The notes under the pieces: model-generated
Database searches by the model: none
What the model was told of the DNA's origin: nothing
The model's input: only the letters and a program-made list of their open reading frames with translations
Shown: positions 41,663-50,677 of the stretch, one piece after another
How positions within the stretch are numbered: the first letter of the stretch is position 1
Layout of the letters: every line of letters starts with the position of its first letter
Made by a program: the position numbers and the translations under genes
Source: CAZEHS01 sp964649745
GTDB lineage: Bacteria; Bacillota; Clostridia; Peptostreptococcales; Acidaminobacteraceae
Direction: 5' to 3'
NCBI GenBank assembly: GCA_964649745.1
Contig: CAZYQI010000010.1
Span: forward strand, 1 to 64,000
DNA: 64,000 nt

Positions 41663-41678
41663 CTGCATACGTCTCTGG

Positions 41679-42347
41679 CTACTGCGTATCGGTAAAGATG
41701 CGCGGGTTGCCGCTCCACGCCTTCAACACTTCTATTTCTTCCGGCTTCACATAGCCCAGGGTTGCGGCCAACGGGAGCAACACCCCGTAATCCGTAAGGG
41801 TATGGAACGGTATGGCTGCGGCGCCGAACTTTTCGGCGACCTCCGGGAACTGATAACTGAAAATAGCCAGTACAGCCACTACCTCCGCCCCAGCTTCCCG
41901 AATGGCTTCCACCGCTTTCAGCGAACTGCCTCCGGTAGACAGCAGATCCTCAATCAATATAACCTTTGACCCGGAAGCCAGACGACCTTCAATCTGATTT
42001 CCCTTTCCATGACCTTTGGGTGTGCTTCTTACATAGACCATGGGTTTATCAAGCGCATGGGCAACCCAGGCAGCATGAGGAATCCCTGCCGTTGCCGTAC
42101 CTGCTATTACATCCGCTTCGGGGAACGCCCTCTGAATCAGACTGGCAAAGCCCCCCGCTATGGCTGTACGAACCTCCGGATAGCTGATGGTGACCCGGTT
42201 GTCACAGTAAATAGGGGAACGTATACCCGATACCCAGGTGAACAGATTGTCGCGGCCCACTATGGACACCGCCTTGATTTCCAACAGCATGGCTGCCAGC
42301 TTTTCCGCAAGGGCCTGATCTCTCAGTGATGCTTCTTTTTCCGTCAT
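41679..42347 (-). CDS. pyrE: Orotate phosphoribosyltransferase
   Basis: Makes OMP from orotate and PRPP in pyrimidine synthesis. The 222-residue product has the catalytic loop VRSTPKGHGKGNQIEGRL and the PRPP motif VILIEDLLSTGGSS (about 128-141). WVSGIRSPIYCDNR binds orotate. It is a lone pyr gene here, with its own extended -10 promoter. ATG at 42347 follows AAGGAGG. Confidence 0.95.
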   Translation of the reverse strand: MTEKEASLRDQALAEKLAAMLLEIKAVSIVGRDNLFTWVSGIRSPIYCDNRVTISYPEVRTAIAGGFASLIQRAFPEADVIAGTATAGIPHAAWVAHALDKPMVYVRSTPKGHGKGNQIEGRLASGSKVILIEDLLSTGGSSLKAVEAIREAGAEVVAVLAIFSYQFPEVAEKFGAAAIPFHTLTDYGVLLPLAATLGYVKPEEIEVLKAWSGNPRIFTDTQ

Positions 42348-42401
42348 AAAATCCTCCTTTTCGTCTCCCGGACGTTCTTAAAAGAGCCTTGGACTTTCCC
42401 A

Positions 42402-42410
42402 ATTATAACA
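42402..42410 (-). promoter_or_regulatory. Extended -10 promoter element for pyrE
   Basis: TGTTATAAT on the minus strand, about 55 bp before the pyrE start. The -35 region is a poor match (ATGAAA at 17-bp spacing). No pyrR-type attenuator hairpins are evident in the short leader. Confidence 0.5.
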
Positions 42411-42426
42411 CAGAAAAACCCGCATT

Positions 42427-43887
42427 TCATTGGTCTTTTAGGGCTGGTCGGGTGTATCGGTTGGATGCGTTCCATATAAGAAATTCATGAACCCCATTAT
42501 CTTCAAGAGCTTGAATCTGAGCTCTCACCTCATCCGCCCCGTAGGTGATATGGCCCTTCACCCACTTGGCTGTAAAATCCTGAATCCAGGGGCGGAGCAC
42601 TGCCGGGGTAGTAAGATTGGTATCCCGGGCCTTTGCGTCCTTTATTCCCGCAGAAATGGTGGCATACGGAGCCGCATCCGGAATCTTAAGGCCAAAATTT
42701 CCCGGTCCGTAGTGGCTTGGATACATCATGGGGCAGTTGTAGTCCACTACATTGCTCATGGTTTCCCAATGCTGACCGATATTTTCGTCCCCTGTACTGG
42801 AAGCCGTCCAGCCGAAGGTGTCTGCCGCCAGATAAACTCTATAGGGCTCCAGTTCCGCTCTTGCGAAGCGCAGATAGCGATAAATCGCCAGAGTTTTGGA
42901 TTCACTCCACGCATTCTTGTAATCCAGTCGGGATTCCACAGAGGGCTTCACATCCGGAAACCGGACATAATCAAACTGGATCTCATTAAACCCGGCTTCG
43001 GCTGCTTCTTTAGCCACTTCCACGTTGTAGCGCCAAAGCTGCCGATCATATGCCGACGCCCAGTGAAGACCGTCGGAAGACTGGTAAACCTCTCCACTCC
43101 CCGTGTCGGTAATGGCACGGTCCGGATAACGTTGGGCGTAGTTCGGCGTTTTGAATGTAACAATGCGGGCAATGGTGTAGATGTTCTTTTTCTTGAGCTT
43201 TCCGATCAACCCCCTGATATCCTTCACCGGAGCGCCCTTGTTGGCCTCCGGACAGAACAGGCTGGCCGCTTTTGTTGAAAACAGCATCCGCCCGTAATCG
43301 TCTTTAACATCAATGACCATGGCATTGATTTCCGTCTCATCCGCCAAGCGTATCAGGGCATCCAGATTATCGGAGGATGCCGTGTTGACCGTCACATAGA
43401 TTCCCTTAACCGCCACCCGGGGATTCCCAGGATAGTCCTTAACCTTGGGGATTGGACCGTAATCCACCCCCTCAAAGCGTTTTATGATAAACCCCTCCAG
43501 CCCGGTTGCCAAATGCCGCGCCTCAACCCAGGACTCGCCGCCCTCAGTCGATGGTCCCTTTATACGTAGCCATTGGGGATTCCCCGAGGCATCTTTTTTC
43601 ACTTCCATGATTGAAACCGGCTCCTTAACCGGCAAAATCCCTAAGGGTTTCGCCGTAGCTGCCGGCCCGTTGAACACCTGAGCGCGGACCTTGGGATAAC
43701 CCGTTTTCCACTCTCCGCTCTTTACAGGGGCGGCAGATTTTGCCGGCAGTATCCATTCCGCGCCGGGATTTTCCCGAATATCCTGCGGAACGGTCTGCTT
43801 TTTAGCGGTTTCTATTCCGAAGGACTGTGCGCATCCGCACAACAGGAGCGGAAGCAAAACCCCTGCTGTGATCCATCTATATTTCAT
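42427..43887 (-). CDS. DUF4015 putative glycoside hydrolase lipoprotein
   Basis: Predicted membrane-anchored carbohydrate-active protein. The 486-residue product has a lipoprotein signal with Cys19 in LLLCGCAQ, an SH3-like region (about 60-125, with GESWVEARHLATGLEGFIIKRFEG at its end) and a TIM-barrel DUF4015 domain from about residue 155: VKGIYVTVNTASSDNLDALIRLADETEINAMVIDVKDDYGRM, then ARIVTFK, AGFNEIQFDYVRFPD and AADTFGWTASSTGDENIGQHWE. Acidic residues in FDYVRFPD may be catalytic; the substrate is unknown. ATG at 43887 has GGAG seven bases upstream. The adjacent L,D-transpeptidase suggests work on the wall. Confidence 0.88.
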   Translation of the reverse strand: MKYRWITAGVLLPLLLCGCAQSFGIETAKKQTVPQDIRENPGAEWILPAKSAAPVKSGEWKTGYPKVRAQVFNGPAATAKPLGILPVKEPVSIMEVKKDASGNPQWLRIKGPSTEGGESWVEARHLATGLEGFIIKRFEGVDYGPIPKVKDYPGNPRVAVKGIYVTVNTASSDNLDALIRLADETEINAMVIDVKDDYGRMLFSTKAASLFCPEANKGAPVKDIRGLIGKLKKKNIYTIARIVTFKTPNYAQRYPDRAITDTGSGEVYQSSDGLHWASAYDRQLWRYNVEVAKEAAEAGFNEIQFDYVRFPDVKPSVESRLDYKNAWSESKTLAIYRYLRFARAELEPYRVYLAADTFGWTASSTGDENIGQHWETMSNVVDYNCPMMYPSHYGPGNFGLKIPDAAPYATISAGIKDAKARDTNLTTPAVLRPWIQDFTAKWVKGHITYGADEVRAQIQALEDNGVHEFLIWNASNRYTRPALKDQ

Positions 43888-43943
43888 GACTGTTCTCCTT
43901 AGCAAGGCAACAGCCCATGGGCGTACCATGGGCCTGCGTGTGT

Positions 43944-45356
43944 TTACTCAATGACAATGACGGCGGTTGTTCCAATTTCCGCCCAATCATATAAAAATTT
44001 CGCATGGGATGTATAATTTCGGACACATTTATGGGATCTTGGGATCGTGCCTATGGTTGACAAATACTCTTGAATCCCAGGGTCCTTGCGTTCAAGAACA
44101 ACGTCCCTGGTGACAGCGGGGGTTATCACATTGCCCAAAGCATCCATAACGGGTTGTTTCACGACCACCTTACCCTTTATGTCCTTGTAATTCACAGGCA
44201 CGCCGTGTATGTATGCCCCCCCGTTGAAACGCAGGGCAAAGGGGGCATATCCTTCAATAACCTTTGAAACATCCCCCAGGTACATGAACTTGGATTTTTT
44301 CTCCATAACCATAAAATGCCCCAGAGTGGTTTCCTGCTTGAAGGGTGCATTTTCGCCCGTGGTGGCCATAAGATAGGAAACCAGCTTCCACCCTTCCCCT
44401 GATCGCTGAAAAACTGCCTCATTCTGGTTTTTCCGATCAACGACAACCACCTTGCCCAGAGACTTCAACCGGGGCTCTGCCGGGATATATTTCTTCGGTA
44501 CATAATACACACCCTCAAAGTCCACGGTTGTGATTTCATAAAAATCCGATTGTTCACCCAATACTGCCACTAAAGAACCATCCGTCAGATACCGAAAGTC
44601 TCCCTGGGTGCTGGCCTGATAGTAGGCCGGCACTGCCTGGTCCCGCATGGAGCCGAAAGCGTCAACATCTTGTCCTTGCCGTTTCGGAGCCCATCCACCC
44701 CTGTTTTTGTAATTCTCCACATGGGCAACATTCCCGTTTTCCACCGTATTCCACAACCGGTTCAAGGTCCCGTTCATCTTCTCGAACTGAAAACCGCGAC
44801 GGGTGATGGAGGGAGCAAAAACATACCCTTCCTGAAGTGCTTCGGGGGCTCCCCACTGCACCCGATACCAGCCGTTCCCCTTCTCAGAGGCATCGCCCTG
44901 TACGATGCCATCCGTGGCAATGTGTTGATAACGGCTTATTCCTCGGAGGGTCCGCGCACTGAATTTGGGCTGTTCTTTTACAGAAACGGATCCACCCGTT
45001 AAATTGGTAAGGTACTCCCGAGTTGCCGGGTAACGGGTATAAGCCAGCTCCTCATGGATCCCCTCCGGCAGCGTACCCGGAAAATAGGCAGTCAGCTTCC
45101 CGTTGCCTATCTGCTTCTCCCCCGCAGGCTTGACCCTGTAGAATTTTGTTTTATTGTTTCTTTCCTGTTCATCGCTAACGACTACAGATTCCCATACGGG
45201 CGCCTGTAAAACGGTTTCCGTGGATGGGGTTGCAGTCGCCCCACTTGCAGGGGGGCGAACCGCAGAAACGGGAGTTCCCGGATCGGACTGACCAATCGCA
45301 GGAGCTCCCATTATCATCAACGCGACAACCAACAGCAGCAGCTGCCTAAATTTCAT
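43944..45356 (-). CDS. Secreted L,D-transpeptidase (YkuD domain) with SH3-like region
   Basis: Predicted peptidoglycan cross-linking enzyme. The 470-residue product has a signal peptide (about 1-23, ending IGQS), a Pro/Thr-rich stretch, SH3-like segments (about 115-200 and 235-300) and a C-terminal YkuD domain. The latter has GGAYIHGVPV and the active site SHKCVRNYTSHAKFLYDW with Cys444. The usual SHGC core is SHKC, with Lys for Gly, a family variant. ATG at 45356 has GAGG seven bases upstream. The DUF4015 gene follows it on the same strand. Confidence 0.88.
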   Translation of the reverse strand: MKFRQLLLLVVALMIMGAPAIGQSDPGTPVSAVRPPASGATATPSTETVLQAPVWESVVVSDEQERNNKTKFYRVKPAGEKQIGNGKLTAYFPGTLPEGIHEELAYTRYPATREYLTNLTGGSVSVKEQPKFSARTLRGISRYQHIATDGIVQGDASEKGNGWYRVQWGAPEALQEGYVFAPSITRRGFQFEKMNGTLNRLWNTVENGNVAHVENYKNRGGWAPKRQGQDVDAFGSMRDQAVPAYYQASTQGDFRYLTDGSLVAVLGEQSDFYEITTVDFEGVYYVPKKYIPAEPRLKSLGKVVVVDRKNQNEAVFQRSGEGWKLVSYLMATTGENAPFKQETTLGHFMVMEKKSKFMYLGDVSKVIEGYAPFALRFNGGAYIHGVPVNYKDIKGKVVVKQPVMDALGNVITPAVTRDVVLERKDPGIQEYLSTIGTIPRSHKCVRNYTSHAKFLYDWAEIGTTAVIVIE

Positions 45357-45369
45357 AGCTAAACCTCAT

Positions 45370-46287
45370 TCACTGATAGTGATAGATACCTGCAATCAGA
45401 TAGTTTTCCGGCACCTCAAAGGTTCCGGGAGCTACATCAAGACTCCAACTGCCGGGCAGGCCCAGGTCATGCATGGCTACCTCAAAGTACAGCATGGCAA
45501 TCCCAGCCTCCACCGCTGCCAAGGATTCGTCCGCGCAATTTTCTTTATATGGGTTTTCCTTATTGATAGCCAGAAGGATTCTCTTCCCGTTGACCACAAA
45601 CCGCCACGGCTGAAGATTACCCCAGGAGGGAGCCAGATGCATATAGAAGAACGCTTCTGCAAGTCCGTATGATTCAAGCATTTCAACGCTTGCGAAGTTA
45701 TTCCACTGATTCATGTATACAATTTCTTCAATTGAGACCCGAGCACTTACCGGTGCTTTTGAGTATTCAGGGTTCTTGTCGGAGTACCCTGCCTCGGCGT
45801 ATGGAGAAAGGCCGCCGCCGGGTTTTCCCTGGAAGATGTTTGACACACGGTGCTCTGCCCTGGGATATCCGATGGCAATAAGTGCCACCAACCGCCGTCG
45901 GTCTTCCAACTGCAGCAGGTTCTTTGCCGCTTCGCTCTTGTCCATCGTTTCAATCCAGCAGGTTCCCAGATTCAGTTTAGTAGCATTGAGCACAAACCAT
46001 TCTGCAACATAGCCCGCATTGGACAGGTAATGTCCGGTTTCTGCCGCCAACACGGCAAAATAGTGGGGAGCCTTGATCATAACGCCGCTATAGCCGGCAA
46101 TGCCGTTAAGTAAATGATGCACCTGATTTCCATCATCAATGAAAAGCAGCTCGACATCCTGATCTGCTTCAAGCTTCACCGGCGTATCCAGTATCTTCAT
46201 CAGTTGGCTCAATTCTTCCGGACTGATGGGTTTTTCCTTATACTCCCGAACAGAGCGACGCTTTTCAATAACCTTAAGCATTTTCAT
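45370..46287 (-). CDS. Nitroreductase family protein, two-domain (TM1586-like)
   Basis: Predicted FMN-binding oxidoreductase. The 305-residue product is longer than simple nitroreductases (about 180-220). It appears to contain two related halves: residues 1-155 (VIEKRRSVREYKEKPISPEEL, then IKAPHYFAVLA, NLGTCWIET) and 200-305 (MLESYGLAEAFFYMHLAPSWGNLQPWRFVVNGKRILLAIN). This matches the single-chain pseudo-dimer type known from TM1586. The substrate is unknown. ATG at 46287 has GGAGGGG five bases upstream. Confidence 0.82.
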   Translation of the reverse strand: MKMLKVIEKRRSVREYKEKPISPEELSQLMKILDTPVKLEADQDVELLFIDDGNQVHHLLNGIAGYSGVMIKAPHYFAVLAAETGHYLSNAGYVAEWFVLNATKLNLGTCWIETMDKSEAAKNLLQLEDRRRLVALIAIGYPRAEHRVSNIFQGKPGGGLSPYAEAGYSDKNPEYSKAPVSARVSIEEIVYMNQWNNFASVEMLESYGLAEAFFYMHLAPSWGNLQPWRFVVNGKRILLAINKENPYKENCADESLAAVEAGIAMLYFEVAMHDLGLPGSWSLDVAPGTFEVPENYLIAGIYHYQ

Positions 46288-46335
46288 ATAATCCCCTCCT
46301 AATGAAAGTCTTTTAAATTATAGCATAGTGCCGCG

Positions 46336-47229
46336 CTATAATGTGACGGGATTTCTTAGTACCCCAATCCCCTCAATACGGCACTCCACTAAATCTCCAG
46401 GCTGCAGATAGCGCGGCGGTTTAAATCCCATTCCAACCCCGGCAGGGGTTCCCGTGGCGATGATATCACCGGGATACAGGGTTGTTGCCCTGGAAATGTC
46501 GCTGATAATGGTTGGAATGTCAAAGATCAGATGTTTGGTATCTGATTCCTGACGCAGCTCCCCATTCACCCGGGTCTCCAGCTTCAGATCCAGAGGCAGC
46601 GGAAGCAGGCTTTTATGGACTACAGCAGGGCCTATAACGGTATGGGTATCCAGGCATTTTCCCCGAAACCACTGGGTATGTTTCATCTGCAGTTGTCTGG
46701 CAGAAATATCGTTAAGGATCGTATACCCAAAAATATAGTCTTCAGCATCCAGAGGGCTTATATTTACACCTTGCCTGCCGATGATGACCGCCAGCTCCAC
46801 TTCGTAATCCACCTCACCGCCGGTAACCTCGGGAAAAATTCGAATCGCATCGTTAGGCCCAATGGCCGGTGATGCGGTCTTCGTGAAGTAGATGGGATAC
46901 TCCGGAACCCCGGACAGGTTGGCGGTGAGCCCCTCCAGCTCCCTGACATGCTCGATATAATTCTTCCCCAGGCAAAAAACGTTCCGCCTGGTCCAGGGGA
47001 TGGGTGTCAGAATTTCTGCGGTTTCCGCATCAAATCCCCGAAGCTGCTCAGCCTTTATAGACGCCTCTCCGATCCGAAATTCATTCCATGTATCGATGAT
47101 CTCCTGAACAGAGTCAACCGGATCCCAGCCCAGGTCCCGGCATATTTCCAAACATGGGACCAGTCTTCCTGAACTGTTTTCAATGCCAACCTCCGGGCCG
47201 TCCCCCAGATCGAAACGGACAAATCGCAT
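46336..47229 (-). CDS. Fumarylacetoacetate hydrolase family protein
   Basis: Predicted C-C bond hydrolase, decarboxylase or isomerase acting on a 2-oxo acid. The 297-residue product has the FAH core from about residue 80: CLGKNYIEHVREL, then GGEVDYEVELAVIIGR with the metal-binding Glu residues, GYTILNDISARQLQ, CLDTHTVIGPAVV and GDIIATGTPAGVGMGFKPPRYLQPGD. ATG at 47229 has GGAGGAAG five bases upstream. It is divergent from a beta-CASP gene. Which oxo acid it acts on cannot be read from sequence. Confidence 0.88.
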   Translation of the reverse strand: MRFVRFDLGDGPEVGIENSSGRLVPCLEICRDLGWDPVDSVQEIIDTWNEFRIGEASIKAEQLRGFDAETAEILTPIPWTRRNVFCLGKNYIEHVRELEGLTANLSGVPEYPIYFTKTASPAIGPNDAIRIFPEVTGGEVDYEVELAVIIGRQGVNISPLDAEDYIFGYTILNDISARQLQMKHTQWFRGKCLDTHTVIGPAVVHKSLLPLPLDLKLETRVNGELRQESDTKHLIFDIPTIISDISRATTLYPGDIIATGTPAGVGMGFKPPRYLQPGDLVECRIEGIGVLRNPVTL

Positions 47230-47250
47230 AAGGACTTCCTCCCTGATTGC

Positions 47251-47279
47251 TGTCAGTGTTTCACTCAATAGTATATAAT
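47251..47279 (+). promoter_or_regulatory. Probable promoter for the beta-CASP gene
   Basis: TATAAT at 47274-47279 with CTGTCA (47250-47255) 18 bp upstream. The overlapping minus strand offers TATACT-like boxes for the divergent FAH gene, so the two promoters probably overlap in this 98-bp gap. Confidence 0.45.
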
Positions 47280-47327
47280 AAATGCAGCAAGTAATAAAGA
47301 TTTCAACTCATACATTCGGAGGTGTTT

Positions 47328-48731
47328 ATGCGCCTGACATTCCACGGAGCCGCCGGGGTTGTAACCGGTTCCAACTATCTGCTTCAAACCGACAGATACC
47401 GCATCCTGATTGACTGCGGTCAGTTTCAAGGCGAAAAGGAACTGGAGCGGCTCAACAGAGATCCCTTCCCCTATGACCCCTCCAGTATTGATTGCCTTCT
47501 TCTCACCCACGCCCACATCGATCATAGCGGCCGTATCCCTCTGCTGGTAAAGCAGGGCTTCAGGAACCGCATCCTGTGCACACGCCCCACAGCGGAGCTG
47601 GCAACTCTGCTCCTTAAAGACAGCGGCCGCATTCACGAGGCGGAAGCAGCGTGGGACAACAAGAAGCGGGAACGGGCCGGCCTTCAGAAATCAAGTCCCC
47701 TGTTCACAGAGGAAGATGCGATTGAATCCCTGGCTTACCTCAATCCCGTGGATTACGAGCGTCCCTTTGAGGTGCTTCCCGGAATAACCGTCACCTACCA
47801 TAATGCGGGCCACCTGTTGGGAGCCGCATTCATAGAATTAACCGTTCACGACGGCGGTCCAAAGAAAACCCTGATTTTTTCCGGAGATCTGGGCATGCGG
47901 GAAATCCCCATGCTGAACCGTCCCGTTAACCCACCCGCGGCGGATTTCCTCATCATCGAATCCACCTACGGCGACCGCAACCACGAAAATGTGTCTACCC
48001 GGGTTGAACGCCTGGTGGATATCCTGCTGGACACCACCGACAGAGGCGGGACCGCACTGATTCCATCCTTTGCCATCGGTCGCACCCAGGAAATCCTGTT
48101 TGCCTTAAGCACCTCTATCACCGATCCGGTAAAGCTGGACAGGTTCCTTCAGATACCCATCTATGTGGACTCCCCCCTGGCCATCGACGCCATTTCCGTG
48201 TATGAACACAATATGGATTACTACAACGAACATGCCCGTTCCCTGTTTGCCACCGGCAAAAGCCCCCTTCGCATGCCCAATCTGCATATCATCACCAGCA
48301 GCGACGGATCCATTGCCCTGAACAGGGACAACACTCCCAAGGTGATCATCTCAGCCAGCGGTATGTGCGACGCCGGCCGGATCCAGCATCACCTGAAGCA
48401 TCACTTGTGGGCTTCCAAAAACAGCCTTATTTTCGTGGGCTATCAAGCCACCGGCTCATTGGGGCGGCTTATTAAGGAAGGACAGCCCACCGTGCAGATT
48501 CTGGGGGAAACGGTGAAGGTGGGGGCACGCATCCATACCCTGGAGGGCTTCTCCGGCCACGCGGACCGCGACGACCTCACCAACTGGTTGAAAGGGTTCC
48601 CCGCAATCCCTGCCCGCACCTTCATCGTCCACGGAGAGCCGGATATGGCGCTGCCCTTCAGTCAACATCTCCGGGACGATTTGGGACACCACCCCGAAAT
48701 TCCGGTGATGAACCAAACTGTAGAGCTCTAG
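47328..48731 (+). CDS. Metallo-beta-lactamase/beta-CASP ribonuclease-like protein
   Basis: Predicted zinc-dependent RNA endonuclease or exonuclease of the CPSF/YSH1-like type. The 467-residue product has the MBL motifs HAHIDHSGR (about 61-69), NAGHLLGAAF, FSGDLG, and the beta-CASP insert with ESTYGDR, IPSFAIGRTQEILF and the C-terminal SASGMCDAGRIQHHLKHHL, VGYQATGSLGR and FSGHADRDDL. ATG at 47328 has GGAGG five bases upstream. It has no KH domain and is distinct from RNase J. Confidence 0.9.
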   Translation: MRLTFHGAAGVVTGSNYLLQTDRYRILIDCGQFQGEKELERLNRDPFPYDPSSIDCLLLTHAHIDHSGRIPLLVKQGFRNRILCTRPTAELATLLLKDSGRIHEAEAAWDNKKRERAGLQKSSPLFTEEDAIESLAYLNPVDYERPFEVLPGITVTYHNAGHLLGAAFIELTVHDGGPKKTLIFSGDLGMREIPMLNRPVNPPAADFLIIESTYGDRNHENVSTRVERLVDILLDTTDRGGTALIPSFAIGRTQEILFALSTSITDPVKLDRFLQIPIYVDSPLAIDAISVYEHNMDYYNEHARSLFATGKSPLRMPNLHIITSSDGSIALNRDNTPKVIISASGMCDAGRIQHHLKHHLWASKNSLIFVGYQATGSLGRLIKEGQPTVQILGETVKVGARIHTLEGFSGHADRDDLTNWLKGFPAIPARTFIVHGEPDMALPFSQHLRDDLGHHPEIPVMNQTVEL

Positions 48732-48775
48732 AATTCCCAAGGCTGACCTGATTTGAAATAAAAATCACCCCATTT

Positions 48776-48801
48776 ATCCGTGCAAATCCGTGTTATCCGT
48801 G
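48776..48801. repeat. Triple ATCCGTG short repeat
   Basis: ATCCGTG occurs three times at 9-10 bp spacing (48776, 48786, 48795) in the gap after the beta-CASP gene. Similar short repeats occur between genes in many bacteria. No function is apparent. Confidence 0.5.
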
Positions 48802-48846
48802 GCAAAGGATTTTATTATTTCGCTTTTCCACCGAACTTCCAGTTTG

Positions 48847-49791
48847 CTACATCCACTTTTTCCTTCTGAACAGATACAGACACCCCGCCACCACCAGAAG
48901 GTTCAGTGCGATGACATACACATAGCCGTAGGTCCAGGAAAGCTCCGGCATGGTGCTGAAATTCATGCCGTACCATCCGACAATCAGTGAAAGCGGTAAA
49001 AAAATGCTGGTGACCACGGTGAACACCTTCATGATATCGTTGGATTTGATGTCATGCTCCGCCTGGAAGGCCTCCCGAACCTGAGTGGCGTAATCACGGA
49101 GCATGAGAACGTTGGAAACCATTCCGGAGGCTTTGCTGGCCAGGATTTTCATGGCCTTTACCTGCATTGGCGAAAACAGTGCGTTCTCATTGTCGGAAAA
49201 GCCTTGAATCACATACAGCATCGGCTCGATGTAATGCTTGATATGCATGATCTGTCTGCGCTTTGCCACGATTTCCTTGGAATATTCCCGCCGGGCATCG
49301 GCCAGCACTTTTTCCTCCAGGGCTTCAATGCTATCCTCCACAGCCTCCAAATGCTCTTCATTACTCTCGATGATGCTTTCAATCAGAGCCAAAATCAAGA
49401 CCTGGGGCGAAAAGGCTTCATACTTTTGAAGAAACACCTCGTGGGATAAACCCTCCACAAACCGGTTTACCAGCCTGTTCTCATCCCGATAAACCAGCAG
49501 CAGGGACGACGCCGTGAGATAGAACCGGAATTCTGCCACGGTTGCTTCGTCGCCGTCAACCTCAATCGCACTGAGAAGACCATAGCTATAGGTTGGATGA
49601 CTGTCCATCCGTACGTGCCTGCTCACATCCAGGCACTCCAGGATCGTATACTCGTTCACCAGAGAGATATCCTTAATCTTTCTCAGCTCATGTGGCGCAG
49701 CGATGGAAAACGTGAGGGGCCCTTCGAAAAGCCGCAGTTCCTTCGGGTCTGACAGAATCAGGTGATCCGTTTCCAACTGGTAATGGCGCAT
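48847..49791 (-). CDS. corA: CorA-family divalent cation transporter
   Basis: Pentameric Mg2+ or Co2+ channel. The 314-residue product has a cytoplasmic N-terminal domain, a long helical stalk (about 130-245) and two C-terminal membrane segments separated by the signature YGMNF near residue 281, followed by Arg/Lys-rich RRKKW end. ATG at 49791 has GGAG eight bases upstream. It is convergent to the beta-CASP gene. Confidence 0.93.
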   Translation of the reverse strand: MRHYQLETDHLILSDPKELRLFEGPLTFSIAAPHELRKIKDISLVNEYTILECLDVSRHVRMDSHPTYSYGLLSAIEVDGDEATVAEFRFYLTASSLLLVYRDENRLVNRFVEGLSHEVFLQKYEAFSPQVLILALIESIIESNEEHLEAVEDSIEALEEKVLADARREYSKEIVAKRRQIMHIKHYIEPMLYVIQGFSDNENALFSPMQVKAMKILASKASGMVSNVLMLRDYATQVREAFQAEHDIKSNDIMKVFTVVTSIFLPLSLIVGWYGMNFSTMPELSWTYGYVYVIALNLLVVAGCLYLFRRKKWM

Positions 49792-49815
49792 AAAGTAATC
49801 TCCGTTCTGTTTTCT

Positions 49816-50610
49816 TTATCCCTGAACAACCGTCAGCGGCTTCCAGCCCTCCGGATCATTTTCAAGGCCTTCGCCATAATCCACCGCCCACAGGATCAGT
49901 CCCTGAGGAGGTGCCAGAGGCCCCGCCTTGGAACGGTCTTTGCCGGCAAGAATATCACGCACCTGCTCCGGTTCCATACGGCCAGCACCTACCTCCAGCA
50001 GCGTGCCGGTGATGATACGCACCATATGGTGCAGAAATCCGTCCGCAACAAACGTGATATCCACCTGGGGCCCCGCCGAAGAAAATGAAATCTCTTCGAT
50101 TGTTCTCACCGCACTTTTCTTCTTGGATTTCATGGTGGTGAAGGCCGAAAAATCACGGGCACCGAGAAGCAGACCGGCAGCCTTTTGCATCGCTTTCACG
50201 TCCAGGGGCTCCGATATGTGGTGCCTGTATCTGCGCTCCATGGGGTTGGGTAGAGGTGCGTTCCACAACCGGTAGCGATATACCTTTTTCACCGCATTGT
50301 ACCTGGCATGGAACCGTTCCTCCACCAGCCCCATTTTCAAGACCGTAATGTCCCCCGGCAGATAGTGGTTCAGTTGGGCCATAAGCTTTTCCGGAGGCAT
50401 GCCACCTTTTGTGTGGAAGGATGCCACCTGCATCCGGGCGTGTACCCCTGCATCGGTTCTGCCCGACCCGGAAATCTCCACCGGTTCGTCCAGTAGTCGG
50501 GATAGGGTCGCTTCTATACGGCCCTGCAGGGTCTCCGCATCACTCCCAAGCCGCTGCCAGCCGCTGTAGCGGGTTCCGTCGTAAGCCAAATCCATGCGAT
50601 AGGTTGTCAT
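49816..50610 (-). CDS. truA: tRNA pseudouridine(38-40) synthase
   Basis: Isomerises uridines 38-40 of tRNA. The 264-residue product has LAYDGTRYSGWQRLG, the catalytic Asp motif SGSGRTDAGVHARMQVASF (about 46-64), KVYRYRLWNAPLPNP and FLHHMVRIITGTLLEVG. ATG at 50610 follows AGGAG. corA starts 24 bp after it. Confidence 0.95.
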   Translation of the reverse strand: MTTYRMDLAYDGTRYSGWQRLGSDAETLQGRIEATLSRLLDEPVEISGSGRTDAGVHARMQVASFHTKGGMPPEKLMAQLNHYLPGDITVLKMGLVEERFHARYNAVKKVYRYRLWNAPLPNPMERRYRHHISEPLDVKAMQKAAGLLLGARDFSAFTTMKSKKKSAVRTIEEISFSSAGPQVDITFVADGFLHHMVRIITGTLLEVGAGRMEPEQVRDILAGKDRSKAGPLAPPQGLILWAVDYGEGLENDPEGWKPLTVVQG

Positions 50611-50642
50611 AAGGCTCCTTTTCGTGGCACAATGGCCGGAAT

Positions 50643-50668
50643 GAAAAAACGCCCCGTTTTCCGAGGCG
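50643..50668 (-). terminator. Intrinsic terminator after degV
   Basis: On the minus strand CGCCTCG and CGGGGCG form a 7-bp stem with a five-base loop, followed by six T. It lies about nine bases after the degV stop. Confidence 0.85.
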
Positions 50669-50677
50669 GGCTTTTAC

